Below are positions 18,418-25,834 of a stretch of DNA of 28,287 nt, piece after piece. Made by a program: the position numbers and the translations under genes. Position 1 is the first letter of the stretch; the number at the start of each line of letters is the position of its first letter. This DNA comes from a virus: the IMG/VR virus record IMGVR_UViG_3300012002_000011, positions 1 to 28,287 of that record. The stretch is one strand, 5' to 3'. The notes under the pieces are model-generated. The model was given only the letters and a program-made list of their open reading frames with translations, had not been told where the DNA came from and made no database searches.

Positions 18418-20850
18418 CTAAGCAACAGTGTCCATAATCTTTCGAACCAGAACCCGAGAGTCATTAGCCTTTCGGTTTGCCCGAGTAAACGCACCCGCAA
18501 TCTTTCGAGTAGAAGCTTCCTCAGCAGTTCCCTTAAGTTCCGAGTCAATAGAGTTCTCTTCAACATGAAGCGCATCGGACAGCATGATATAAGAATCAAA
18601 AGAAAAAGCCTCTGTCAGTTCTACGAACCCGCGGTCCTTAAACTCCTTTCTAATCTTTGCAACTTCTGAAGTAGAAGCAAACCTCTTACCTTCCGTCGCG
18701 GAAGTCTTTAAAATAACATCCTTATAGCTGTTCTCTACATTGAACCCCATTACCGTTGCGCCAGTAATATAACGAACACGGTCCGTCAATACAGACTGAA
18801 AAGTGGAATTAAAAGTTCGAATATCCTTAGCATTATAAATCTTCTTAGTAATGGGGTCCACAAATCGCTCCGCGACTCTTACGTTTAGAGATATTACAGA
18901 ATCATTAAACCCCCTATAATTGCTATTCACATTAAAGTAGTCATTCCCGCCGCCATCAGTATAGAGTAGAAACATCATCTTATCTACATGATTAGCAGAG
19001 CGAAATTCATTAATCAACCAAGGAGCGATATAAAGCGCAGCATTCAGCGGAGTAGAGCCAAGATAGCGACCCGCATAAGTGAACGAATAGAAGCTTTCAC
19101 GGTTGCTGTGACTGTGAGTGTAACTATTATTATAATAGCGATTCTTATAATTGTTGTAGTTAAGCACCTCAGAAGCAAGAAGTCCAAGTGAAAACACCCA
19201 GTCATTCTTCTTCAAATTAGAGTTCGTAAGTTCAATCAACGCAAAGTTCGGGTCAGCAACCCAAAACATCGAGTCAGTTCTTACTCCATTTGGAGCAGGA
19301 AAGTTGCCCAGAAAACGATTCGACGAATCTCCACGACCGTAAGTATTCGTGAACGCATAAACAGTATACGGAATTCCTACCCGAGACGCAAAGACCGCCA
19401 TGTTGAAAATCTGGTCAATAGCGTTAGCAACGCGGCCGCCGCTCATAGAAGCAGAAAAGTCAACATACATTACAATGCCATGATTCTTACCTTCGGGCAC
19501 AACCTCGTTTCGTAGAAAAAGGTCGTCGGAAGTCTTATAAGCGTGAAGTCGGTCCATATCAATCGAACCAGTCTTTGACACCATTGCCCTTTTATGAGCA
19601 GCAGCAGACTTCTTAAGTTCAAATTCCTTAATCATATGGTTAATTGTCTTGCTGTTTCTCTTCAAAAGGCGAGTATACGCTGTCTTGATTGAATCTTCCG
19701 AAAAAGTATTATGATAGTACGTATTAACACGATTGCGTTCAGTTTCAATAAAAGTCTTGGATGAAACAAGTGTCTCGCGCCAGTTAGCATCAAGGTTCGG
19801 GTCGCGAAGAGTTACCGAAGCAACCTGATTGAAACGCGGATTGTCCTTAGCATTTTCATTCAAGTTATTTTCAAGAGATTCTACAGAATCAAGAGCAGGC
19901 GGCTCTTCATCGTTTCCATCGGAAGCCGAAGCCGAATCAAAAGTAGAATCTTCGAAAGTCTCAGAATCATCAGTAGAGTCATCATCAACACCCTCAGAAG
20001 CCTCACCCTTTCCGGTCTCTTCTCCAGTCTCAGAGTCGCATTCATTCTCTTCAGCATCATCAGCATTCTCTTCAGTAGAGTCAGCATCATCAGCAGAATC
20101 TTCTTCATTCTCACCAGAATCATCACCCGAATTAGACGATTCGTCCGAAGTCTCAGAGTCGTCGCTTTCATCGGAGTCAGCATTCTCAGAAGCATCAGTC
20201 TCTTCAGTTGAATCCTCAGAATCGGAAGAACCATCCTCATTTGAATTTGAAGAATCAGGTTCCTCACGGTTCGATTCAGAAGCAAGAAGCTCCTCAGTGA
20301 TAGAAGTAATTTCTTTCCAAGTATTTGCGGATTCAATTCGTTCAATCCACACCTTTTCATCCTCAGTAAAAGGAATATCAAGATGCCCATAGGATTTGAA
20401 GTGTAGATTCAAACGGTCAGCAAGTGGTCGTTTCGAAAGGTCCTCATTATCATCAATGCCGAAGAACCCGCGTTCGTGAAGTTCCTTATAACCTGCTGCC
20501 ATATCACGAACAACACCAGGATAGCGTCGCTTGATAAGTTTCTCGATACGAGCATCTTCAGTAACGTTCATGTACATATGGCGGGTCTTGCTCTCACCAA
20601 CAAAGTCTTTCCAACCATCATACGGAGTATGAAGAGCGTGAGAAACCTCATGAGCAATCAACATTGAATAAGTCGCATCGGAAAGTCCTTCATAAATCGG
20701 AAGAACCAGAACGCGATTATCAAGTTCAAAGTGCGCGGTGGGCACATAGTCAAATCGAACATCGATGTTTTCAGTCGCCATCAATTTCGAAATGAGTGAG
20801 TGGTCTTTTGTGTTGTGGGTTGTCTTTTCTCTCATTTCCTCTCTCATCAT
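18418..20850 (-). CDS. CobT-like zincin plus VWA-domain protein, 810 aa
   Basis: Three regions. First, a metallopeptidase-like domain with H67-E-V-S-H71 and a downstream NVTEDARIEKL (Glu98 or Glu103 as possible third ligand). Second, a very acidic Asp/Glu/Ser linker from about 192 to 325, almost free of basic residues. Third, a C-terminal VWA domain with a full MIDAS: D464-x-S-x-S468, Thr600 in GSTPLNAAL and D632 in YTDGGG. It resembles phage CobT-like proteins paired with MoxR/CobS ATPases. If the zincin is active, it may be a protease regulated by its partner ATPase. Start at ATG-ATG 20850, 9 nt after the -10; an ATG five codons on is an alternative. Confidence 0.9.
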   Translation of the reverse strand: MMREEMREKTTHNTKDHSLISKLMATENIDVRFDYVPTAHFELDNRVLVLPIYEGLSDATYSMLIAHEVSHALHTPYDGWKDFVGESKTRHMYMNVTEDARIEKLIKRRYPGVVRDMAAGYKELHERGFFGIDDNEDLSKRPLADRLNLHFKSYGHLDIPFTEDEKVWIERIESANTWKEITSITEELLASESNREEPDSSNSNEDGSSDSEDSTEETDASENADSDESDDSETSDESSNSGDDSGENEEDSADDADSTEENADDAEENECDSETGEETGKGEASEGVDDDSTDDSETFEDSTFDSASASDGNDEEPPALDSVESLENNLNENAKDNPRFNQVASVTLRDPNLDANWRETLVSSKTFIETERNRVNTYYHNTFSEDSIKTAYTRLLKRNSKTINHMIKEFELKKSAAAHKRAMVSKTGSIDMDRLHAYKTSDDLFLRNEVVPEGKNHGIVMYVDFSASMSGGRVANAIDQIFNMAVFASRVGIPYTVYAFTNTYGRGDSSNRFLGNFPAPNGVRTDSMFWVADPNFALIELTNSNLKKNDWVFSLGLLASEVLNYNNYKNRYYNNSYTHSHSNRESFYSFTYAGRYLGSTPLNAALYIAPWLINEFRSANHVDKMMFLLYTDGGGNDYFNVNSNYRGFNDSVISLNVRVAERFVDPITKKIYNAKDIRTFNSTFQSVLTDRVRYITGATVMGFNVENSYKDVILKTSATEGKRFASTSEVAKIRKEFKDRGFVELTEAFSFDSYIMLSDALHVEENSIDSELKGTAEEASTRKIAGAFTRANRKANDSRVLVRKIMDTVA

Positions 20851-20859
20851 TACACTGTA

Positions 20860-20888
20860 AGAGTACCAGGTTTACTCAGTATCGTCAA
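20860..20888 (-). promoter_or_regulatory. Promoter of the CobT-like operon
   Basis: Minus strand: -35 TTGACG at 20888-20883, 17 bp, -10 TACTCT at 20865-20860, overlapping the end of the 49 aa gene. The start codon lies 9 nt downstream. Confidence 0.6.
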
Positions 20889-21021
20889 CCGTCTTAGCCA
20901 GATTTTTTCGAATTTCAGCTAATTCTTTTCGAATTGCAACAAGGGTCTGTAATACGTTAACTGACCAACTGATAAGAAGAATACCAACTGCCCATCCAAC
21001 TATTATTTGTATCGCCGTCAT
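20872..21021 (-). CDS. Mini membrane protein, 49 aa
   Basis: ATG 21021, TAA at 20874-20872. One transmembrane helix (residues about 4-21, IQIIVGWAVGILLISWSV) is followed by an amphipathic, charged helix (IRKELAEIRKNLAK). It lies directly behind its own promoter (start 9 nt after the -10), which supports real expression. Function unknown; size and layout fit small phage membrane effectors. Confidence 0.7.
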   Translation of the reverse strand: MTAIQIIVGWAVGILLISWSVNVLQTLVAIRKELAEIRKNLAKTVDDTE

Positions 21022-21030
21022 TACACAATC

Positions 21031-21059
21031 ACACTACTATACTGATTTACCTTTGTCAA
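21031..21059 (-). promoter_or_regulatory. Promoter of the 49 aa membrane gene
   Basis: Minus strand: CCACTTGACA with -35 at 21059-21054, 17 bp, -10 TAGTGT at 21036-21031. ATG after 9 nt. Confidence 0.8.
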
Positions 21060-21069
21060 GTGGTTAGCT

Positions 21070-21198
21070 CTATTTTCTTCGAAAAAGTTTCTTCACCCAA
21101 AGAAAGAATACAGCAATCAATGAGATACTAATGACAAGCATTCCCATAAAGAATGCTACAATAATCATAGAGCCAAAAGCCATTAGAAACATATCCAT
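21070..21198 (-). CDS. Mini membrane protein, 42 aa
   Basis: ATG 21198, TAG at 21072-21070. Residues 3-34 are one long Met/Ile/Val/Phe-rich hydrophobic helix, ending WVKKLFRRK, so a positive-inside C-terminus is expected. It lies between the hairpin region 21208-21248 and the next promoter. The binding site is weak (GTGTTAT), so it may depend on read-through from upstream genes. No family recognised. Confidence 0.6.
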   Translation of the reverse strand: MDMFLMAFGSMIIVAFFMGMLVISISLIAVFFLWVKKLFRRK

Positions 21199-21207
21199 AT
21201 AACACAC

Positions 21208-21248
21208 CCACTGTAAGAAAAAACCACCATAATTTCTTACAGTGGTTT
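21208..21248 (-). terminator. Terminator with an overlapping alternative hairpin
   Basis: Minus strand: AAACCAC...GTGGTTT stem (21248-21242 with 21227-21221) followed by more T, a rho-independent terminator. The same bases take part in a 13 bp inverted repeat, CCACTGTAAGAAA with TTTCTTACAGTGG (21245-21233 with 21220-21208). Both cannot form at once, which is the layout of an attenuator. Confidence 0.65.
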
Positions 21249-21274
21249 ATCATAATTCCTTATACTATAAGCAT

Positions 21275-21550
21275 TCAGTCGCACCAGGGCCACTGAACAT
21301 TCTTAGGTGCTTCAGCAAGCACTTTACGATTGTTCATAACTACACTTTCTATATCTACTGTATGTAGATTTATTTGGTCCGATTCAAAAGCCTCAAAAGC
21401 CAATACCTCCATAAGGCGTGAATTTGATTCACGTAATTGTGAAATGGCTTTCATATATGACTTGAGAAGCAGCTGCTCTTCAACCTCAGTTAGAATCTGA
21501 CCCTTTGTCACACGGTCATATATTTGCTGTAGTATACGCTCATCACTCAT
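21275..21550 (-). CDS. Hypothetical helical protein, 91 aa
   Basis: Start MSDERIL at 21550, overlapping the upstream TGA and with GGAG 9 nt before; an ATG five codons earlier lacks such a site. Charged amphipathic helices (ILTEVEEQLLLKSYMKAISQ) suggest a coiled-coil or helical bundle. Not recognised. Confidence 0.75.
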   Translation of the reverse strand: MSDERILQQIYDRVTKGQILTEVEEQLLLKSYMKAISQLRESNSRLMEVLAFEAFESDQINLHTVDIESVVMNNRKVLAEAPKNVQWPWCD

Positions 21551-21809
21551 ACAATGGTTCTCCATTCACTCGAATATATTTACCAAGCTTATCCTTTAGA
21601 CAATGTTGGCAGATATCTAACTCAATTTCGTCGAGGTCGCCAAAGACGGAACCATACCCGCCAGTGAACCGAATACTAACAAACTCTTGAAACTCAATAG
21701 TTCCTTGGTCAAAATCTTCATCATTATATTCAGCTCGAAGGCCGCATATATCACAAACCTTTGCGACTACTCTTGTTGACGTAATTGTAACATCTTGTGT
21801 CTCTACCAC
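21543..21809 (-). CDS. Zinc-binding hypothetical protein, 88 aa
   Basis: CDIC (residues 19-22) and CQHC (67-70) frame FQEFVSIRFTGGYGSVFGDLD. This arrangement is seen in small unannotated proteins of phages and plasmids. It starts with GTG at 21809, overlapping the previous TAG (TAGTG) with GGAGAAAA upstream. Probable zinc-binding domain; function unknown. Confidence 0.82.
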   Translation of the reverse strand: MVETQDVTITSTRVVAKVCDICGLRAEYNDEDFDQGTIEFQEFVSIRFTGGYGSVFGDLDEIELDICQHCLKDKLGKYIRVNGEPLYE

Positions 21810-22087
21810 TACTTTTCTCCATTTGGGTTCTGATAATGACCAACCACTTTAACACTCTGCAAAAGCTCATATGGTATATGACTCTGTGTATACTGATCAA
21901 CATGCAATGGGTTGGGCCAGACTTGCCCCTCAAAGTATATTCCCAGCCATGTTGCAGAGCCATATCCTACTTCCAGAATATCCCAGTTAGCTGGCGGGTC
22001 ATTATCAACTATTTGAGAAAGACCCACATGGCTAACAGCTTCATCATACTCTGAACTAATCGTACCATCTCTATCAAAGTCACTCAT
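21809..22087 (-). CDS. Hypothetical protein, 92 aa
   Basis: Start MSDFDRDG at ATG 22087 (a GTG four codons upstream is possible). Acidic N-terminus, then WDILEVGYGSATWLGIYFEG and QVWPNPLHVD. No motif recognised. Overlaps the next gene's GTG start, so the two are coupled. Confidence 0.75.
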   Translation of the reverse strand: MSDFDRDGTISSEYDEAVSHVGLSQIVDNDPPANWDILEVGYGSATWLGIYFEGQVWPNPLHVDQYTQSHIPYELLQSVKVVGHYQNPNGEK

Positions 22088-22095
22088 TGCTTTAC

Positions 22096-22455
22096 TCACA
22101 CCTCATACATAGTAGAAAGTCCATTATGTTCAATCCACTTATTTACCTTCTCTTTCGAACCCCAAGACATTCGTGGTATTTCATTTTCAAGAAAAAACGC
22201 CCAAGTATGAAGCTCTCGATAGTTTGTAGGGTCCGCACGGATAATAGCTTCTGCAAACTCATTACAAAGTACTGCATAAAGAAAGCTACCCGGAGGTATA
22301 CCTTGCTCTATATAGAGTCTCACACCGTCTTGCATATGCTTTGGAATTCTTGTATAATCGATATTCATTGTACTGGTCCCCTTTGGTTTCGTATTTGGTC
22401 GTGGAGTACTCGGTATATTCTTAACTCCGCCGTTGCGCTTTTTACCTTCATTCAT
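22096..22455 (-). CDS. Conserved hypothetical protein, 119 aa
   Basis: The core from residue 30 (MNIDYTRIPKHMQDGVRLYIE, then PPGSFLYAVLCNEFAEAI and RMSWGSKEKVNKWI) belongs to a helical family I recall from many phages and plasmids without assigned function. The first 29 residues are basic and Pro/Lys-rich. ATG 22455 lies 4 nt after the previous stop, and a second ATG at residue 30 could give a short form. Confidence 0.82.
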   Translation of the reverse strand: MNEGKKRNGGVKNIPSTPRPNTKPKGTSTMNIDYTRIPKHMQDGVRLYIEQGIPPGSFLYAVLCNEFAEAIIRADPTNYRELHTWAFFLENEIPRMSWGSKEKVNKWIEHNGLSTMYEV

Positions 22456-22459
22456 GAGC

Positions 22460-22726
22460 TCATCCCATTATATTTTCCAAGTTTTGCTCGGGTCGTATCA
22501 TAGGATGGCCATCTACATTAACTTCCTTTGCTTTCTCCACTCCAGCGTCGGCACCAAGAACTCCCTTGGCCACTGCAACCGCAAAGTTATGCCACTCACT
22601 ATTCCGTGATTTAAGGCCGTGCATTAACAAGTTCGTCAGTTGATTTTCATCTAATGATTTTCCACGAACCTTAAGTCGTTTTAGTTCAGCGTTGAGTTTT
22701 CGCGTATTCTTTTTTGAAAGCATCAT
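22460..22726 (-). CDS. Hypothetical basic protein, 88 aa
   Basis: Start MMLSKKN at 22726 follows TTAGGA; a TTG three codons upstream is less likely. Lys/Arg-rich N-terminal helices (KKNTRKLNAELKRLKVRGK), an AVAVAKGVLGADAGVEKAKE middle and an acidic tail. Not recognised. Confidence 0.75.
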   Translation of the reverse strand: MMLSKKNTRKLNAELKRLKVRGKSLDENQLTNLLMHGLKSRNSEWHNFAVAVAKGVLGADAGVEKAKEVNVDGHPMIRPEQNLENIMG

Positions 22727-22738
22727 ATTATTCAATTC

Positions 22739-22930
22739 CTAATAACGAATTCTATGGACAATCCAAACAATACCAACGACAATCAAAGCAACCCCAAACT
22801 CAATCCACAACGGAGATAGAACCCACAACCAAGACCAGTCAATTGTGTTCGTAAGTTTCAACACAAGAAACACAATAAACAATACAGTCGAAAGTCCAAA
22901 TCCACCGTGGTGGGTATAATTCTCATTCAT
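22739..22930 (-). CDS. Small two-helix membrane protein, 63 aa
   Basis: Start MNENYTHHGG at 22930 follows AAGGAG by 9 nt; a leaderless start at 22948 (ATG 39 nt from the -35) is the alternative. Two hydrophobic helices (GLSTVLFIVFLVLKL and IEFGVALIVVGIVWIV) are joined by a Trp-rich turn, with a basic end (HRIRY). Function unknown. Confidence 0.78.
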   Translation of the reverse strand: MNENYTHHGGFGLSTVLFIVFLVLKLTNTIDWSWLWVLSPLWIEFGVALIVVGIVWIVHRIRY

Positions 22931-22957
22931 ATCAGTACGCTCCTTCATTCTGAGTTG

Positions 22958-22987
22958 ACTCTACCATAGCTCAACAAATTATGTCAA
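22958..22987 (-). promoter_or_regulatory. Promoter of the 63 aa membrane gene operon
   Basis: Minus strand: CCACTTGACA with -35 at 22987-22982, 18 bp, -10 TAGAGT at 22963-22958. Confidence 0.7.
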
Positions 22988-23343
22988 GTGGTATACAGGT
23001 TCTCATGAATGTTGCCAATGACTTCAATACCCTCACTATGGCACGAATATAAAGCTCTACTTCCAATGCTAGTTACACACTCAAACATTGCTGTATCACT
23101 TTCCCAAATAACTATTTTCACCACACTGTTATGCAATACAATATCAGCCTCATAAATCTCTACTCCATGTATATCAAAAAGACCAGTGAATTGCTCAACA
23201 GTACAAGTTGAGTGTGGAATTACTAAATCCCATGAAGCTTCTTTCGACCACTTTGGTGAACTTCCCGATTCAAATGGCTTTGAGTAACCAAGAGTTGGGT
23301 GCCAAGCTCGAAACTTGATTTGAGCTTGTTTTCTATCAGTCAT
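22984..23343 (-). CDS. YopX-family protein, 119 aa
   Basis: Matches the YopX pattern, named from Bacillus phage SPbeta: QIKFRAWHPTLGYSKPF at the N-terminus, EQFTGLFDIHGVEIYEADIV in the middle and IEVIGNIHEN at the end. YopX proteins are frequent in phages and prophages and have no known biochemical role. ATG 23343 overlaps the previous TGA (ATGACTGA). Last gene of the accessory operon. Confidence 0.92.
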   Translation of the reverse strand: MTDRKQAQIKFRAWHPTLGYSKPFESGSSPKWSKEASWDLVIPHSTCTVEQFTGLFDIHGVEIYEADIVLHNSVVKIVIWESDTAMFECVTSIGSRALYSCHSEGIEVIGNIHENLYTT

Positions 23344-23701
23344 TACCAAATTCCTTTATATATTGATGCAACACTAAGAAATCGATTCCGTTATCACACA
23401 AAATTGCTGCAAGACGACGAAGCAATAATTCGCCCAACCTTCCAGGCCAAATTGCCGTACCACAATAAATTTTTCCAAACTCATCTACAGCACACCATGG
23501 TTCACCTTCTTGGTAACGGAGACGCTTGGCAACACCAGACCAAGACAGCCAATAATCTCCGTATTTTCCATCATATGGGTCATCAATAAGAATAGCAGGA
23601 TGAAGGACTAACTTGGCATCTGAAAGTCCCGAGAAATACAGTCCCTCTGGCGTAGCTGTCACGCCTTCAGTCAATTGGTGAGGTAACATTGGTTCACCCA
23701 T
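23336..23701 (-). CDS. Hypothetical protein, copy B2 of a duplicated gene, 121 aa
   Basis: Start MGEPMLPHQLTEGVTATPEG at 23701, overlapping the upstream stop, with AAAGGA just before; the longer frame is a shadow. It is paralogous to the protein at 27295-27684. Both open with P-x-LP-x-x-LT-x-GVTAT-x-EGL and share a central AKxLRYxEGExWC and a C-terminal LxRLAAxLCD. Function unknown. Confidence 0.85.
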   Translation of the reverse strand: MGEPMLPHQLTEGVTATPEGLYFSGLSDAKLVLHPAILIDDPYDGKYGDYWLSWSGVAKRLRYQEGEPWCAVDEFGKIYCGTAIWPGRLGELLLRRLAAILCDNGIDFLVLHQYIKEFGND

Positions 23702-24353
23702 TTTTCCTTTCAACAAATTCTTGTGTTGGTGTATATGGAAATGTAATAGGAACACGACTTTCTTTATTAGTATAGTAAGCTTTTCGAAGATTTCCATCTT
23801 CATCTGGAAACCAATCATAAAAAATACGACCCTCAGTGTCATATGCTCCATTCTGGTCACGGAATACATGAGAGCATCGCCGATTTTGATAAAGACCATC
23901 AGATATTTGATTCCACTCCCACTCTTCTCCAGTGAGAGGAACAATTGGTTCAAAGTTGGCTAACTTCTTAAAGAGATTTATAGCGTATGGTGCAGATGAA
24001 CCAGAATGTCCCTCTTCTTCAAACACTTTCAGCAATTCTACTACATGAGTACAGATAGCCTCTTGCATTTCATCATTAAATTCACCATCTTCATTCATCC
24101 AACCAGCGGCCCGAAACTCTTCACGCGCATAATTTTCATAATTCATACCTTTCTCCTTCTTTTCAGGTCTTTTATAACTATTCTCATTGCCCTGAGCCTG
24201 CTCCTCAAGCCTCTGATAAGCGTTGCGGTACATATCGAGAGCTTCACGAAGTTGCTCCACTTCTACACACTTCTCGCGGTACTCAATACGTGCGCGATGT
24301 TTCGGTGGCAATCGGTCAATCACCTCGTCCAATGTCATTTCTCGGTCACTCAT
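23694..24353 (-). CDS. Conserved phage protein with N-terminal coiled-coil extension, 219 aa
   Basis: From residue 70 the sequence is a common unannotated phage protein: MNYENYAREEFRAAGWMNED, then EEGHSGSSAPYAINLFKKLA, FEPIVPLTGEEWEW, and DSxV-like SRVPITFPYTP at the end. Residues 1-69 are a separate helical segment containing EYREKCVEVEQLREALDMYR, a motif also seen in the 113 and 123 aa proteins upstream. ATG 24353 overlaps the upstream stop. A second ATG at 24146 (residue 70) has an ideal AAGGAG, so a shorter product may also be made. Confidence 0.87.
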   Translation of the reverse strand: MSDREMTLDEVIDRLPPKHRARIEYREKCVEVEQLREALDMYRNAYQRLEEQAQGNENSYKRPEKKEKGMNYENYAREEFRAAGWMNEDGEFNDEMQEAICTHVVELLKVFEEEGHSGSSAPYAINLFKKLANFEPIVPLTGEEWEWNQISDGLYQNRRCSHVFRDQNGAYDTEGRIFYDWFPDEDGNLRKAYYTNKESRVPITFPYTPTQEFVERKNG

Positions 24354-25014
24354 TGTCCTGGTCTCCTCTACCTTCGATGTAAACGATGCGCCGGCTTCCG
24401 CTAATCCAATCGCCCACCCGATCACTGGACGACACCCACGCCTTGTCCCCTTTGTTTGTCCACGCGAGACGATTGTGGTCAAGAGTCGGCAAGCTACCAA
24501 ACGCTGCCCATCCCAAATCACTCGGGCCATTAGCTGGTCGCCAGTGGTCAGGTGTAATGGTCTGGATATGCAACGGGTATGACGTTGCAAACACACCGTC
24601 TCCGATGTGGTGCGTCAGCATCTTGTTTCGTTCCGAGCCCTCATACCACACCCAACATACCATACCTATAGGTGGGTCAGGCTCAGGGTTAATCTTTGGA
24701 GTTGCCCAATATGGGTCATCGTTTGACGGAGAATTATGCGTACCATTTTGTATGGCAAGGTCTGCGCGGAGCTCGGCAAGCTGCTCCTCAATTGCCTCAA
24801 TTGCTTCACTAAATGCTGCCTCACCTTCTTGAATAGTTTCAACACGATACCTTAGGTCTTGAATTGCATCATGGTGAGATTCTTGCAGTACTTTAATGCT
24901 TGCTATACGTTGCTCAATGTTCATATTTGGATTTACCTCCCCTGTACCGCCTCTTGGTGGTACAGGATTTTCAACACTTTCAGTAGGTCGATACCCTTCG
25001 CGAATCCATGCCAT
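24346..25014 (-). CDS. Hypothetical protein, copy A2 of a duplicated gene, 222 aa
   Basis: N-terminal MAWIREGYRPTE, coiled coil at about 30-90, and a C-terminal domain with PPIGMVCWVWYE, PDHWRPANGPSDLGWAAFG and RIVYIEGR. It is paralogous to 27677-28249 over its whole length. The Trp-rich end looks like a small globular binding domain, but the family is unknown. ATG 25014 has GAGGAG 9 nt upstream. Confidence 0.87.
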   Translation of the reverse strand: MAWIREGYRPTESVENPVPPRGGTGEVNPNMNIEQRIASIKVLQESHHDAIQDLRYRVETIQEGEAAFSEAIEAIEEQLAELRADLAIQNGTHNSPSNDDPYWATPKINPEPDPPIGMVCWVWYEGSERNKMLTHHIGDGVFATSYPLHIQTITPDHWRPANGPSDLGWAAFGSLPTLDHNRLAWTNKGDKAWVSSSDRVGDWISGSRRIVYIEGRGDQDNE

Positions 25015-25020
25015 CTTATA

Positions 25021-25248
25021 CTACTCCTCATCTTTTCTATTAAGAGAAAATGGATTATCCATTGCACGAATTCGTGCAACCATCCATCCCCGAATCTCAC
25101 CCGACCCCATAGCATCAAATCGTTGAGCTATTCGCTCTCGCTCATTTTCAACAGCGCTATCTATAGCATAACGAATATCTGCTAATACAGTACGCAACTC
25201 TGCGTCAGTAAGTCCGAAATCACGTAACCGATAATCATAGTTAGTCAT
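25021..25248 (-). CDS. Hypothetical helical protein, 75 aa
   Basis: Start MTNYDYRLRDFGLTDAELRT at 25248; GGAGAGCAGAGTA precedes it and the TGA of the upstream gene overlaps. A charged helical protein ending SLNRKDEE. Not recognised. Confidence 0.78.
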   Translation of the reverse strand: MTNYDYRLRDFGLTDAELRTVLADIRYAIDSAVENERERIAQRFDAMGSGEIRGWMVARIRAMDNPFSLNRKDEE

Positions 25249-25432
25249 TACTCTGCTCTCCTTCATTAAGCTTTTTCATCATTGCATCCGCCACTTCGAC
25301 TGCAGAAGTTGCAAGTGTTTCACTAACAATAGTTCCAGTCCTCGATTCGTGTGTAAATGCTACTTGCAAGAAATAATCATTTGCACAATATCCCTGCAAT
25401 GCAGCTGCCGCAAAATATTCTCGCAATGTCAT
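25241..25432 (-). CDS. Conserved small phage protein, 63 aa
   Basis: The N-terminal MTLREYFAAAALQGYCAND resembles a short motif (MTLRDYFAAxALxG) found in many small phage proteins, followed by a helix AVEVADAMMKKLNE. No function known. Weak ribosome binding site; it follows 8 nt after the 67 aa gene's stop. Confidence 0.82.
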   Translation of the reverse strand: MTLREYFAAAALQGYCANDYFLQVAFTHESRTGTIVSETLATSAVEVADAMMKKLNEGEQSND

Positions 25433-25440
25433 ACTAAAAT

Positions 25441-25644
25441 CTATTCATTCGCATCTGCAAACCACTGGTCCACAGCTTTGCACAATTCATACCACTGCTC
25501 TTTATCAATGTACATAAAATTGTGGGGCATATGTATACATACTGAATCTTTGGGGTCTGCTGCCCCATGGGGTCCATCATATACTCGAATGACTTCCTTA
25601 TCATAACTTGAATTTGCCTTTGAATATACTAATCGTTCAATCAT
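25441..25644 (-). CDS. Small hypothetical protein, 67 aa
   Basis: ATG 25644 overlaps the previous gene and is preceded by GAGGTAAGA. Beta-rich start (MIERLVYSKANSSYDKEVIR), helical end (QWYELCKAVDQWFADANE). Not recognised. Confidence 0.78.
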   Translation of the reverse strand: MIERLVYSKANSSYDKEVIRVYDGPHGAADPKDSVCIHMPHNFMYIDKEQWYELCKAVDQWFADANE

Positions 25645-25834
25645 TTCTTACCTCTTCCTTCAAATTCCAACACTTCGCTTCGTTAATCGAATAGTGAATA
25701 TGTGTTGCAATTGTATCGTCTCGAATTCCATTGGCTTGCAGTGTAATTACAAGCATAGACAACAGAGTTTCTGCCTGTAAATCATCTGGTAGTTGCTGAA
25801 ATCGAATAATAGCAGAATCTAACTTTTCACTCAT
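25637..25834 (-). CDS. Small hypothetical helical protein, 65 aa
   Basis: Start 25834 preceded by AAGGATAATATCA and overlapping the upstream stop. Amphipathic helices (IIRFQQLPDDLQAETLLSML). Not recognised. Confidence 0.75.
   Translation of the reverse strand: MSEKLDSAIIRFQQLPDDLQAETLLSMLVITLQANGIRDDTIATHIHYSINEAKCWNLKEEVRND

Noticed and set aside
19829-20392. Long plus-strand open frame rich in Ser
   Set aside because: Antisense shadow of the Asp/Glu/Ser linker of the CobT-like gene. Reading GAA/GAC/TCx codons backwards gives Ser/Phe/Glu runs. No binding site, no promoter.
23702-23953. N-terminal extension of the 121 aa B2 gene
   Set aside because: These codons are the shifted frame of the 219 aa gene. 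The paralog B1 and the binding site both place the start at 23701.
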